From Cryptomeria japonica (Eukaryota > Streptophyta > Pinopsida > Cupressales > Cupressaceae), in NCBI RefSeq assembly GCF_030272615.1, contig NC_081414.1, positions 657,092,292-657,156,291 of the forward strand: 64,000 nt of DNA, given 5' to 3'. The notes beneath the pieces were generated by a model. That model was given only the letters and a program-made list of their open reading frames with translations. It made no database searches and was not told where the DNA came from. Below are positions 38,210-50,500 of the stretch, piece after piece. Each line of letters opens with the position of its first letter. Position 1 is the stretch's first letter. Position numbers and translations under genes: made by a program.

Positions 38210-39317
38210 CTAAGGCACTATGTTTAGTTCAAGGAAGGCAACTAGATTTTTTGTAAGAGAAATTTGTGCACATTCATTTTGCTTTTGAACAAATATCTTA
38301 AATGCATGACATTTTCCAAGAGAATGTGAATATGAATCAAGAAAAATGCAATATTCCTGTCCTTTCATTTGCTGAATATTTTTGTTTTGGTTTTTAGGAG
38401 GAAAGGAAATGTTCTTATCATATTTCAATCTCCAATAGATTCTTGTAGCTAGTCTATCAAGATGATAAATGTGTTTTAGCTCATTTTCTTGACATGAAGG
38501 AGAAGAATTATTATTAAAAGAAGGATTATTATCCACGATCCTAATTTTTCCACTATCTATCCCATCTTGAATAAAATTTTAAAAATTAGGGCAATCATCA
38601 GCATTATGATCATGGGTTAGATGAAATGATCAAAAATGACATTTTGAAGAAGAAGCATTCTTGTGGGCTCTTTTGATTTGTTGCCTTTGGAGATAGTGTT
38701 TGAATTTTTGGAGCTTAAGGAGTTCATCCATAGAGAGAGGAATCTCCTTTCCTAGGCCTTCTATAGTAACTTACGTAGGAGGTTTTATAGGGACATGAAT
38801 TCCTTGCTCAAATTTCCCAAATCCTTGTCCTTGAAAAACCTTGTTTTGTTATTATATGAAAGCCACGACTATAAGAATGTTGCAAATCGGTAGTTTGGGC
38901 AACAAGATCATGAATTTCTTTGATATCTAATGTGTAAAGGGGAATAAAAGGTTTTGTAGATGAAGAAGGAATGTCACTTGAAGGGACATTCTCCTTTCTC
39001 CCATCATGCTTATCCTTTTTGGGAGATTGGGGATGAACATCTTCATCATCTAAAGGTTCATATTTACTTAGTTCTATGTGAGGGGAAAAATCATGAATAA
39101 AATCCATAACATCATCCTCTCTACATATTTTTTGATGTTGGAGATAAGTCCTAGGAGAATGAGAATGGTCTAAAGATAAAAGAATGTTGATACTTTGATT
39201 TTTCCCCCCTTGCTCAAGGGTATGTGTATAAGAAGAAGATGGGCCCATATTTTTTTCCAATGCTATCTCTTTTTCAAAAATATCACTAGTTAAAGTATTA
39301 GCTCTCATCTCATTCAC
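38210..39317 (-). pseudogene. Gag-like relic with G-patch and zinc-knuckle-like motifs (nested element)
   Basis: The first open part (39317-38808, 169 residues) is polar and Ser/Asp-rich and ends YSRGFHIITKQGF. After a frame change the G-patch continues with QGQGFGKFEQGIHVPI and then GLGKEIP, the glycine pattern of G-patch domains, which bind RNA or RNA helicases. Further down (about 38660-38560) a C-F-H-x4-H-x4-C-x-NF pattern is followed by an IQDGIDSGKI-like motif, typical of the gag end of plant Ty3 elements. The second open part (38536-38210) is polar with FPPKNQNKNIQ and a Cys/His pair (CIFLDSYSHSLGKC). At least one frameshift and several stops are present. Confidence 0.6.
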
Positions 39318-40292
39318 ACAAGATACCCTAGGAGAGGTACAAGGATTAGGATTTCTAAGATTGGGATCTGCAAAAGCCTTAAGGTGAATAACATATGAAA
39401 TTCATTCTCTTAAAAACATCACCATAATGTAAGAAAAATGATATATGAAATATTTGAGATCAATTTGAAAAGGAAATGACTTTGAAATCCTAGTAACACA
39501 ATATGACCAAGTGCTATTATGAAAATAAACAACATGAAATGAAAGAAGCCATTATCAAACACATGATTGTAATAAATATATGTTAACAATAGTGTAATCA
39601 TGTTTGAAATAGAAAATAAATATAGTGCATTGATTTCCATTGAAAGCCTCTTAATTAAAATGTTAATTAACTTGAAAAGATCTAAAATTAGGACATTTTT
39701 ATGAAAATTAATTAAAAAGTTGAAAGTATTGAAATTTGAATTTGTTTTCAACCTTAAGGGGTGTAAAAATTGATAAAGTGCACCAATTTTCTGGATTTAA
39801 ATAGAAAAATATAGTCAATTACATCTCCCAAAATTTCAAGAAAAAAGCTAGGGACCAAGTGCAAAGTGTACTTGGTCCGACCAAATTTTTCCGAAATTTT
39901 CATAAATTATAGAAATTATAATTTTATTGTGGAATCCAAAAGAATAGTTGATTTGGAGATGTCTAGATTGGTCAAATTAGCAGTCAAAGGTCGAATTAAG
40001 GGATTCTTAAAAATTAGGGTTTTTTCTTTTGAACCACTTAATTTTCAGAATGAAAAGATAGATTTGAATTGCAATTTTGAAATAGAAACTAGATCTAAAA
40101 CAAGCAACTAAAATGCTAAGCTTTACAAGCTCAATTTTCTCATAATGTAAAATTAGGGTTTTTATGTAATTAACCTCTGAAATTCGCAAAAAGATCAAAA
40201 TTGGAAATGAAATTTTGAAATTCAAATTGCAATTATTCTGATCTAATAAGAAAAAATTAAAATTATTATGTAAGACATCGGGCTCACCAAAA

Positions 40293-41493
40293 TGTAAAGT
40301 GGAAAATTGGATTCTAGTGGTTCCCCACCTAGGAGAGAGAAAGGAACCAGTAAGAGGATTTTCACTTGGGAGATACTTTACATTCAAAAGACGGGCTTGA
40401 TCCACTAGATCCAAACCCAAGGTAAATAAGGATGTGAATACCAAGTGGATTGTGAGTTGTTGGAATGTGATTTACCCTCTTTTATAAATAGATATGTTGA
40501 CTATGTAGAAAAGGAGACAAAAATGGATTAAATAGGGAGCTACTGGTTTAGGATCATGTTGTAACTTCGGATTTGAGATATTTAGACTGATGCAGATCTA
40601 CCCTGTAAATTTGGAGAAAATTCATCAGGACGAAGTTGAAAGTGAACTTGGTCTTCCGAAAAATCGGCACATCGTAAAGGGTTTTTTCATCTTTGCAAAT
40701 GAAGTTCAAACTTACAATTAGAGTTGTGCACCTGCAACCTACACACAAAAAAGAAGGGGAAAAGGGTTGTGGATAGGGGTTTGTCTCAGTCAAACCTCAG
40801 TTGAGTAATCAACCTTGAAAGAAAGTAATTGCAAATGCTTAAATGTAAATAATTGAAATGTATACCTTGTAGATCTGCAATTGATTGATGATTGTTTCTT
40901 TGGTTCTTGAATGTAATCATAAATATTGTATGAAATGGAATTTAACATAACAAAACCCTAGCACACACATACTTGTAAATGAATGTTATAATGTTGTTCC
41001 AATGGATGAATGAAGAAGACACATGAAGAGGAGAACTTGAATGCTTAATGATGATAATGAAGATCTTCTATTTGAATTTCTCTTATTCTCCTTATGCTCA
41101 TATATTTTTTCTTATTCCTTGTTATACAAATGACAGAGCTACATCCCCTTTTATACTAGCTTGGGAGAATTATTTTCATCTTATTGAAGGCCGACATTGG
41201 AGGATTTAATTCCCCGAGGAACAAACTAGGTTCAAGGGTCAGATGGACCCATCTTAGGGCCACCCTAAGAGGGAGGATAGGGGTGCCATGCCCCTGTGCA
41301 AGGGGGACAGGGGATTTTCCTACCCTATCTTGGGGCATTGACAGGGTCTCGCGGTGTCATCAGGGATGAGATGGGAGAAGAATCAGGATGAAGGTGCAAA
41401 GAGGGGTCTCAATCGAGTAGAGAGATGTAGTCACATATGTGAGGGCCTAACATGTGGTCAAAATTATGAGGGTCACAATTCTAGGATGCTACA
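40293..41493 (-). repeat. 5' LTR of the nested element
   Basis: Right repeat, TGTAAAGTGG to GATGCTACA, with intact TG/CA ends and flanked on its right by ACAAG. Confidence 0.88.
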
Positions 41494-44396
41494 ACAAGAC
41501 ATAGGCTCAAATCTAGATAAATACAAATGTTAATGAATTCCATGAAACAAGGCTCAGACCAAGGACACATGTAAGTAGAAGTTTCATCACATGTTGACAA
41601 TTAGAACTCCAAGAATCATTACTGGGAATCTCTCGGTAGTCTAGACCTCCAAACATCCTTATGTGGAACCTCTAGGTAGGTGACACTCATGTGGAACCAA
41701 ATCAACGTCTCATGAAGACAAGGGAGTATAGTCATGCCATCAAGGCCTTCCCAACCTCATCCAAAGCCTATACTAGAACTCTTGGTCATAAGTGGGGAAC
41801 TACAACAAATATTATTATCTTATTAATCTGAAAACTACCCAAACCCTAAATAAATTAGTAGGGTTATCACTTTTACAAATAACTCTCATGAGGTATCCTA
41901 GCAATCCTCCAAAAATCTTTACAAGGAGCTCTCTTGGCAATTACCCCGACACTTATTGGAAGCCACTTCCCCTAGAATGTTCCTATGATATAGGGATATA
42001 ACAGAAATCAATAACCATTTGTAATGCATAATCCTTTGATTCCCATATTACAAAACTGAAGCATTATAGTAATTTGATTTTCCAAGCTCAATATAATTTC
42101 CAAAAGAGCACATCATAAAAAATATCAATTATCTCTCCAACTTCATTCAAATTAGCAATAAATCAATTCTCGAAAAACCATCACAAAAATATACAGTCCA
42201 AAACAAGTCTCTGGTCTGACTCGAACTAGCGAAAACAACCCATAAGTTCCAAAAATATCAAAAATGTCATTTTAGCACATACGATGCATGTTTTAACACA
42301 TCCGTGGATTCTTTTAATGCATCCATGGAGTCTTTTAGTGCATAGGAAAAATTAGTAAATTTATGATTTCAAAAGAAAAATAGAGATTATTCAAACCAAG
42401 GAAGAACCTTAAACAAAATTTGAAATGCAAAACCAATCCAAAGGAAAGTATTTAAGCTCCAGAAGTCAAAACAAGAGAACTCAAAGAAAGAGAAATGATT
42501 TCACAACAAGAATTTCACAAAACAAAGATCAAAACTATGGAAAACAATGCCCGACCATTCTAAGCATAGAGAAATCCAAACTTCATACTAAAGGGCATGA
42601 TTCTTAGAATAAATATACAAAGATAAACACTCTACAAATTCAACCACTATTCTCATAGACTAAATATAGAATATCAAGAAATAGATTTTCAAAGGGACTA
42701 TTTTGATACACCAAAATTCTATACACAAATAAATTGCATCCATAATTCTTTAAAATACCCATACATAATAAACATAATTCATAATTATAGGATTTTTTTT
42801 CAAATTCTCTAAAAGTTCCAAGAAATAATATCCAAACACGGAGAATACAATCTTTTCCTTTCTCGAAAATAAAATTAAAATCAAATTCAAAGGTATTAGA
42901 AAATCTCCAACCTAGAATATCAAAGAAAGGTCTAAAAAGTGAGAGAAGAAATTGAAGACCCAACCACAATCCAGATACACCAAGAAAATCTACATGAACC
43001 AAGAAATCTTCCAATATGAAAATCACAATGAACAACTGTCCAGAAAAATCTCTTTGAAAACCCAAAAGCAATTCTTTTCCCAAATTCACCGAAAATTCTC
43101 CAAAGCAACACACTGCAAAACTTCTCCAAAATCTAGCCAATACAATAATAATGCAAAACTCTCTTCCAAAAAATTTCAAAAAGCTCTAAATAGAGTACAA
43201 TGAAAAATTCTTAGTAATAACAATAATAATAATTACATAAATTTTGCATGCAAAAAACTAAATAAAGATTCAATGCAAAGCATAAGGCTTACTCTAGTTC
43301 CACCTTTGAAAACAAGAGAAAATAAATAAAAAATATTAATTACTAAATATAACACCCAATAAATCTATAAAGAAAAATAGAATAAAAAAATAAAAAAATA
43401 ATTAACAATTAAATAAAAAGATTCAATAAAATAATCAATTAAAATCCCAATTAAATATAAAAGCTTTAAATAAATAAATAAATAAATAAGTAAACAAATA
43501 AATAAATAAATTACATTTAAACTCCCAAGAAGGCTCCAACAAATAATTCCTAATAAGTCGTTACATATCATGATAACACGATGAGCAAACATAAACTACT
43601 AAATATGGGTAAATAACCATTCATAAATCCCAAAATATTCCAAAGTACATCATCATCCATACAAGAATAATGTATCATTTGTCAAGATGTAATAACTGTT
43701 GTCTACCAGTATCATCAAAACATAAAACCATAACATTTACCCAAAGTATCATCAATGTATCTCAGCAAGTAAATGAATGTCTATTAATACATCAAAGTAA
43801 AAATATGTCAAGGAGGGACACTACAAATAGAATTGTAAAGAATAAATACTCTTGGGAATTAATAAGATGTGTATAAATAAGTATACATTAATTTAGCTTC
43901 AATAAATAAATAAATTTTTTTTTTGATAAAAGTGGATAGAAACACTGAACTATATAAAATTTTAAAAGTTTTTTTATAGTGTCTAGTTCAAAAAGCACTG
44001 AAGGGAAAGAACCAGTAAGAAAACCCTTTAGTATTGCTTAAGTAACACAAGTCTATTCTACCCAGTACCAAAAGCCCATTGGCATAGTACATCAAAAAAC
44101 CCATCCCAATTACATAAGCTACATTATATATAAAGCAAGCCGCCATAGAAGGGAGATTAAAGTATGATCACTAAAGGATGCATATCCATTGCTGCCAAAA
44201 GACACCAGTTTGAACCACCCCTGTCTATGACACACAATTCTCCAACCGCTAGTTAGAATGATACCACATAGCAGAAATGAAACCATAATCAGACACCCTG
44301 TCAAAATAAACATTGTGATCAAGCATAGCAGAACCCACACCAAAGAAAAGTCACACCAAATAAGGAGGTTGATGAAGACAACAACTATGCCCTTCT

Positions 44397-44860
44397 TTAC
44401 TTCAAGAATTCCAAAACCGAGGAAGGGATCTCATCCAAACTTACCTCCCACATATTAGCATCACTATTAATGGCTGAGTTAGCTAAGAAATCTGCAATCT
44501 TATTCACTTCCATATAACAGTGGGAAATCAAGAAGGAATAAAAAAAGTCTAATTTTTGTAAAATATGATCAAGTATATATTGTAATTGCCAACAATTCAA
44601 CTTTTTTTTCATGACACTTTGAATAATAACCATAGAATCACCCTCAATTATCAAGTCCTTAATTCCCAAAGATATAGCCATATCCAAACCAAAAGACAAA
44701 GCAAAGAATTATGCACAATTGTTAGACTTGAAACCAATCGCATGACAATGAGCCTAAATAAATCTTACCTTATGATCATAAATTACCATACCTACCCCTG
44801 CCAAGCCAGGGTTCCCACGAGAAGCACCATCAAAATTCAATTTAAAGTGTCATTGTGGAG
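44397..44860 (-). pseudogene. LINE RNase H domain (RVT_3 type)
   Basis: This domain removes RNA from RNA-DNA hybrids. LNFDGASRGNPG (about 44845-44810) supplies the first catalytic Asp, EGDSMVIIQSVM (about 44650-44615) the central acidic pair, and EVNKIADFLANSA (about 44510-44470) the last conserved Asp region. A stop at about 44710 separates the first motif from the rest. A plant L1-type LINE with this domain at the C-terminus is well known. Confidence 0.8.
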
Positions 44861-45188
44861 GAGGTTTCTAGCAAGCAAAATTTCTCTTACTTATAGCATT
44901 AGTCTTATTTAAAATAGATCCATGAGAAGGTAAGATTGATAACATTCTCCAAACTCGAGTTACCCTACCATCCCAATGAGAAAAAGAGGTATGGGTTTCC
45001 AAATTATTATAGATAAAAGACAAAGCAACTTCAGAGATGGAAGATTCAATCCTCAATAAAACCTCAGCCAAGGAAGAACTTGTTTGTTTAAAATTCCTAT
45101 TATTATGCTCTAACCAAATATTCCAAATCACAATAGATGGAGAAATAATCCAAAGACATGCATAGAAAGATGAGGCTAACAAGAGAGG

Positions 45189-45794
45189 CTAGGCTCTAAA
45201 GTGGGAAAGGAAATCCTTACCAATAACAAAGGAAAGATTAAGATTTTCAAACAACCACTGCCAGCAAGCATAGGCAAAATCACAGTGAAGAAACAAGTGT
45301 GCAGAGGATTCTAAATTTTTATTACAAAAGACACAAGAAAATATTGTAGTAATACCCAACCTATCCAACCTCATTCCTATAAGGACTCTGTCCTGCACTA
45401 CTAACCAAGCAAAAGCACCAACCTTTGGGAGGCAAGCCATATGCCAAAATAGCTTGTATGGCCAAGTAGATAAATCTTTAGCAACCAAGAGAGAATTATA
45501 GCAATCCTTAACTGTGTACTTACCAGAGATATTCCTTGTCCAGATAAGCTCATCGTCAGCATCAGAAAGAATTATTACTCTCTCCACCAACATCTTTTCA
45601 TATTCCAATTTCACATTTTGATCAATATCTAGAAACTCAATTGATTTCCATTTTGCCACCTTAAGATTCCCACTATACTCAATTTCAAAATAATCAGCCA
45701 CAAAGACACCCAAAGGGAAGAAAGAGTGGAAATTAAAGGAGACCAATCCCCCAAGTTCACCAGAGGGGGATGTCCATTCTAAACTTCCTCCCAA
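45189..45794 (-). pseudogene. LINE C-terminal zinc-binding (zf-RVT) region
   Basis: This open frame of about 200 residues reads DELIWTRNISGKYTVKDCYN and then FWHMACLPKVGAFAWLVVQ. It has Cys-x2-Cys...His-x4-His-Cys (SCVFCNKN, then SAHLFLHC), which matches the zinc-binding domain downstream of plant LINE RTs. It continues the frame set of the RT upstream. Confidence 0.8.
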
Positions 45795-46492
45795 AACCTG
45801 ATGTTTCTACCATTATGAACAATCCATGAGAGATGAGGTAAAATCAGTGATCTACATTTACTTAGAAAATTCCAAATAGCTGAACCAGACGGTAAATTAG
45901 AAACTTGAAAAACATATTCTCTTGGCCTGTTATTTAAATATTTAGCAAACATAATTTGTGCCCAAAAGGAGAATGATCTCTCATACAATTTCCAAACCAA
46001 CTTAGCACCTAAGGCTAAATTCTAACTTTCCAGACTCCTAATGCCTGTGCCCCCAAGGTTTTTAGGCAAACAAACTTTATCCCATGCTACCAAAGGGAGT
46101 TTCTTCTTACCATCTTTATTATTACTCCAAAGGAAGGACCTAAGAGTATCTTGCAAACTAACAAGAGCGGCTTTCAGAGAGTGCAAAGCATACATGAGAT
46201 AAATAGGAACATCGTTTAGGATAGACTTAATAAGAAAAATCTTACAAGCCAAAGATAACCATCTATGATTCCATGATAGGATCCTTCTAGAGATAACTGA
46301 AATGATCTTATCCCAAAACTCAACTCTATCCCGCTTAATGAACAAAGGTATACCAAGATAAGAACAAGGAAGATTTCCAAATGCAAATCCCCAAAAAATC
46401 TTCAATCTATCCTGAACCAATTGTGAAGCATGAAGGAAAAAAATCTTTGACTTATCAACATTGATTCTCTTACCAAAAAAGGATGCATAATT

Positions 46493-47095
46493 TTATATTA
46501 TCCCCTTTATCACTCTTGCCTCACCCAAAGACGTCTGACTAAATAACAAGGTATCATCTACAAACAAGCAATGCGAAATGCTTTGTGGAACATTATGAAT
46601 CCTAATTCCCTTCCAAAGCCCTCCTAGCTTAGCGGCTCTTATAGCCCAACTGAACATTTCAGCTAGAAGAATGAACAAGAAAGGAGACAGGGGATCCCCC
46701 TGCCTCAAACCCCTAGAAGAGGAGAAAAAACCATAAGGGGAGCCATTAATTGGAACTGAGAACCTTGCAGAAGAAATACAAGCACGAATCCATTTGACCC
46801 ATGCCTTGGAAAAGCCCAATTTAAGTAGAACAACACACAATGCCCCCCATTCTACTCTATCATATGCTTTCATCATATCTAATTTGAGGCTCATGGCTGA
46901 GATTCTCTGAGTAGAAATAGAATGCAGAACCTCATGTGCCACTAAAGCTCCCTCCATTGTCTCCCTTCCTGGAACAAAACCACCTTGTTCTAAAGAAATG
47001 ATCTTAGGTAAAATTTTAGCCAACCTTAAAGAAATAGCCTTGGTAAAAATCTTGTACAAAGTATTACATAAAGCAATAGGGCGAAAAATCAGCAA
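46493..47095 (-). pseudogene. LINE reverse transcriptase palm
   Basis: This is 200 open residues with RPIALCNTLYKIFTKAISLR, LEQGGFVPGRETMEGALVAH, KLDMMKAYDRVEW (first catalytic Asp), GLRQGDPLSPFLFIL and FVDDTLLF (catalytic DD pair, about 46560). All main RT motifs are intact. The preceding part (47708-47064) carries EEIYWRQKSREIRLSDGDRN and DEVKNVVFAVNPDKALGPDG. The two overlap by a frameshift at about 47080, so the copy cannot make a continuous protein. Confidence 0.88.
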
Positions 47096-47714
47096 ATGTC
47101 TTGGTAACCTCTTTTTTAGGAATAATTACAATCATTGTATTATTAAGCTCTTTCAAAATAGACCTATTCCTTCTAGTTTCCTCAAGGGCCAATAAAACAT
47201 CATTTCCCACAAAATCCCAACATTTCTGAAAAAATAAAGGAGTAAAGCCATCTGGTCCTAGAGCCTTATCAGGGTTCACTGCAAAAACAACATTCTTAAC
47301 TTCATCCAAAGAAAAAGAAGACATCAACATTTTATTATCTTCCGAAGATACCAAAGAAGGAATATTAGAAGAAATGTTATTATGAAGATCTCCATGCTCC
47401 GAAGACAACAGTGACTTAAAAAACCTAACTGCCTCTGAAGCAATATCCTCTTGTTCTGTTAAAAGGCTGCCATTTGGACACTCAATACAAGATATCCTAT
47501 TTTTACTTCTCTTAATTTTTGTTGAAGAGTGAAATTTTTTTGTATTTCTATCACCATCTGAAAGCCGGATCTCCCTCGATTTTTGTCTCCAATAGATTTC
47601 TTCTCTAGACAAAACTTCTTCAAGCTCTACTTTTAGCAATTTTAGTTCATCAAAAACAAGAGGCACCATACCATGTTGAATCACATGTGAATTAAGACAT
47701 TCAATCATATCTTG

Positions 47715-50500
47715 AATCCTCTATTTTTCTTGAAAGATGTAGCAAGTGATAACAAGAATCAAACGAATGTCATCTTTGTAATGGGAGACAAAATTACACC
47801 ATACTCCATTCCCTCAACCTATGAATACCCCTTCTTGATCAATCATGATTTATATTTCTCAACACTACCATCAAGACAACACATTTTCTTGAACACACAT
47901 TTTCATAACATAGGCTTGCATCATTCAAGCAAGAATAAAAAATCACATGTAGTATTATTCTTCAAATATGTCATCTCTTTATCCATGGATTTCATCCAGG
48001 AACTTTCATCACTCATACCCATAGCCTCTCTCACAATCCTAGGATCATCATTGTTAGTAATTGAAGAAAATATAACTAGAATCTAAAATTGAATAACCAA
48101 ACCTATTTGGTTGTCACCTAATTCTTATAGACCTCCTCAAAGGTTGAGGTTGAGGTTCTTCATATTATTTTGAACTTTCAGAGCTACTAGATCTCTCTTC
48201 ATCATAAAATCAGTTATGAGATCATAGTTCTTCTATCTTAGGGGTTGAAGGAAACTAAATTGCTTCCTTGTTTTACTTCTGCTCTACTTTGGCTATAGGT
48301 AAATAATGGAAGGTTTCATCTCTCTAAAAATAAAATATTTATGATAGATAAATTAATTAAAATCTAACACTAGATCCCAAAGCTTGTAGCCTTTACACCA
48401 ACACCATAATTGATAAAGATGCATTTCACTACTTTGTTCTCTAACTTAGAACTCTTTTCACTCAAAACATGAGCATATTAAGCTTCACACCCAAATACTA
48501 TAAGATGTTTCATTGAAGGATTATTTCCTGACAACACCCCCATAGATGTTTTATCAACAAGACTTTTTGATTAAGTGAAAAACAAGTTTTGAAGGGACCT
48601 CGAGATCCTTTACAACATTATATAAAAATATTGAACCGTATAGACCCACATAAATAAAACATTAAAAAAAAGGATAAAAAAACTAGCAAACAAACAAAAA
48701 GCCATCATAATAGAAAATAAAGCCCACCTCCAGACCTCCCATCTAGAGTAATGTACCGCATAATAGAAAATAAAAACCACCTCCAGACCCTCTTTATCAC
48801 CTTGGGAGAGTAGTAGGTCTTACTGCCCTTTACCAATTTGGCCTTTTCAACCTCCTCTTTCAGAAATCTTTTGATGGCAAAGTCTGTGAGTTTTTTAGTC
48901 TCTGTAAAACTTCCTACCATCAAGGGCGAGACCAGTAATATTAGCAATAACACCCTCGTCGATATTCACCTTCCATCCATAAAATTAATCTTGTCATCCT
49001 TCCAATGTTTTTTAAAGATTCTAGTAATGGAGGGGTTCCAACCTTGTAGATGCTCCATGTATCCAGTCATATTACCAGCATCCAAAATCTCCCACACCTT
49101 AGGCTTTTGCTTCCATTCATCATAGGATAGGGGATCCATTCTCTTCCTCTTTCCTCCCATCACACCTCCAACAACACTAATCAAAACCTCCTTGATATCT
49201 AGAAACACAACAGATCTAAACCCAAGATGAGATATGATCTACAGAATTTAGAAACCCCAAGGGTAAAAGCAACAAGAAAAACCCAGAAAGCATGCGGGGT
49301 CTTTTCAGAATTAATCTTTGATCTGTGAATCAAATACCACCATTCTTAAATAATAATAACTTTATTCATTGGAGTGTATTTATCAGCAAGTGTTAATATA
49401 GGAGAACTATTTACTAAATAACATAAAATGGCTATAGCTTTGGCCCAAAAAAAATTAAGGCCAACACCACTAAGCATACTCCTAACCATCTCTATCAATG
49501 TCTTGTTCATCCTATCTATGACTTGATTTTGTTGATGGGTGTATGGATTTTTCTTATGCCTCTTAGTCCCATGGTCCTCATAAAACTTGTCAAAATATAC
49601 CAAATAAAACTCACCACCATTGTCAATCCTCAAACACTTAATCTTTCTATAAGTCTAATTCTCAATAAGAGTCTCCTTTAACTGACTATAGACTTCAAAT
49701 TTTCTTCTAAGAAAATAAATGTCCATCTACTATATTTATCAATCAATAATACAAAATACATAGATTTGGAAATTGTGTGGACATTAACAAGACCAAAAAT
49801 ATCAAAATGTATCAATCCAAAAACCTAGAAATTTTTTAATAAATAAAGTAAAACTAGACATATTTTTTCTTTCCATAAATGCAATGTTTGCAAAAATAAA
49901 ACTCAATATTACAATAATCAAGCCCCTTTATGAGGCATTTATTTTTTAGGGTTTTGAGACCCTTATTACAAATTTGACCAATTTTTTGGTGCCATAATAA
50001 TTTCTTCTTCACTAGAAGTTTCATGTCAAAAGCATTGGCACCCTTAGGTACCTATAAAGTATGACCCTTAGATGTAGAAGTAATATGTCTCTTCACATCT
50101 CAACTGATAGTGTGGATGAAGAATCTAGAGTCCTCTACTTTGACTCCTTAGAAAACCTAGTACACTGTACATTGCATATATCCAACTTATACAAGATGCC
50201 AATTCAAACATCCCTAGAAAGCACCATATCCCCTCTAGTCATCTTGCATGAACCTTGTGAGAAAATAATGTGCACACCCACATCACTTCATTTAGTTCCA
50301 AAAAGTAGGTTCCATGCCAAACCTAAGATATGTAGGACACCATCGACCCCATTCACTCTACCATCAATGAATCTAATATTTACTCTTCCACAATCAATAA
50401 TCTTTAGATGATAATAATCATTGAGATACACCTTCACTCCATCATATTCTTCATAATTCATGAACCAGCCCCAATGTGAGCTCATGTGGAATGATTCACC
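47715..50500 (-). mobile_element. Ty1/copia retrotransposon fragment (protease, integrase, start of RT)
   Basis: Minus strand, cut by the assembly gap at its 5' side. Protease-region block 50485-50288 contains IRFIDGRVNGVDGVLHILGL. The integrase HHCC part is near 50000-49860 (WHQKIGQICNKGLKTL, CKHCIYGKK). The integrase core lies at 49633-49346 (DNGGEFYLVYFDKF, YTHQQNQVIDRMNKTLIEM, FWAKAIAILCYLVN). After an insertion, the integrase C-terminus resumes at about 48560-48380 (NNPSMKHLIVFGCEA). RT starts at about 48060-47720 (WMKSMDKEMTYLKNN, KCVFKKM, GSVEKYK, KGYS.VEG), then is cut by the LINE. Several stops are present, so it is inactive. Confidence 0.85.
48562..49378 (-). mobile_element. Insertion within the copia integrase, carrying an unrecognised coding relic
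   Basis: Copia similarity stops and resumes at a 12-bp near-repeat: TTTATCAACAAG at 48550-48561 and TTTATCAGCAAG at 49379-49390. The inserted approximately 0.8 kb holds on its minus strand a frame starting MGGKRKRMDPLSYDEWKQK (about 49160), with WNPSITRIFKKHWKDDKINF, an ANITGLALDGRKFYRDTKKL stretch and a VWRWFLFSIMRYITLDGR block, down to about 48710. It resembles, in general layout only, the N-terminal part of the long ORF at 51290. No poly(A) or LTR ends are clear. Confidence 0.5.

Larger units (their letters stand above)
34601..41498 (-). mobile_element. Nested LTR retrotransposon with ACAAG target duplication and G-patch coding relic
   Basis: Direct repeats 34606-35825 and 40293-41493 share near-continuous similarity (TTCCCCACCTAGGA, GATCCACTAGATCCAAA, GGGTTTG.CTCAGTCAAAC, GACACATGAAGA). 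ACAAG flanks the pair at 34601-34605 and 41494-41498. The minus strand has a polypurine tract next to the left LTR (AAAGTGGGGGATAAA, 35840-35826) and a primer-binding-type sequence TTTTGGTGAGCCCGATGTC next to the right one (40292 downward), so the left LTR is the 3' one. The 4.5-kb interior keeps only a gag-like region; no RT, RNase H or integrase was seen. LTR divergence is clearly higher than in the 21-24.6 kb element, so it is older. Confidence 0.9.
33963..43825 (-). repeat. 5' LTR of the Ty3/gypsy element, split by a nested element
   Basis: The LTR edge next to the primer-binding site is TGTAATGCC on the plus strand (33963), and the outer edge reads TGTAGTGTCCCTCC on the minus strand from 43825. 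These two ends form the short imperfect inverted pair expected of LTR termini. Removing the nested element plus one target duplication (34601-41493) leaves about 2.97 kb of LTR in two parts, 33963-34605 and 41499-43825. The outer end is an inference from the terminal motif; no second LTR copy is in the window to prove it. The right part contains (AAAT)n at 43470-43512 and no gene; a 179-residue minus frame at 42640-43179 is judged non-coding. Confidence 0.5.
43915..47730 (-). mobile_element. 5'-truncated LINE with reverse transcriptase and RNase H
   Basis: This minus-strand LINE starts inside a copia RT frame (junction near 47720-47735) and ends at a T10 run on the plus strand (43915-43924), which is its poly(A) tail. 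Domains in order are an RT lead-in (47708-47064), RT palm (47095-46493), connector (46420-45779), a zinc-finger-like RT-associated domain (45794-45189) and RNase H (about 44850-44397). The endonuclease is absent, as expected for 5' truncation during target-primed reverse transcription. Few stops break the frames, so it is younger than the LINE at 27-29.8 kb. No target duplication was found by eye. Confidence 0.88.

Noticed and set aside
39419-39751. Hydrophobic minus frame that looks like a membrane protein
   Set aside because: Low-complexity AT-rich sequence in the leader of the nested LTR element; no start context, no family and no conservation in the 61-64 kb relative that could be seen.
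42640-43179. Phe/Leu-rich minus frame of 179 residues
   Set aside because: Composition follows the AT-rich sequence, no motif is seen, and it lies inside the inferred gypsy LTR.
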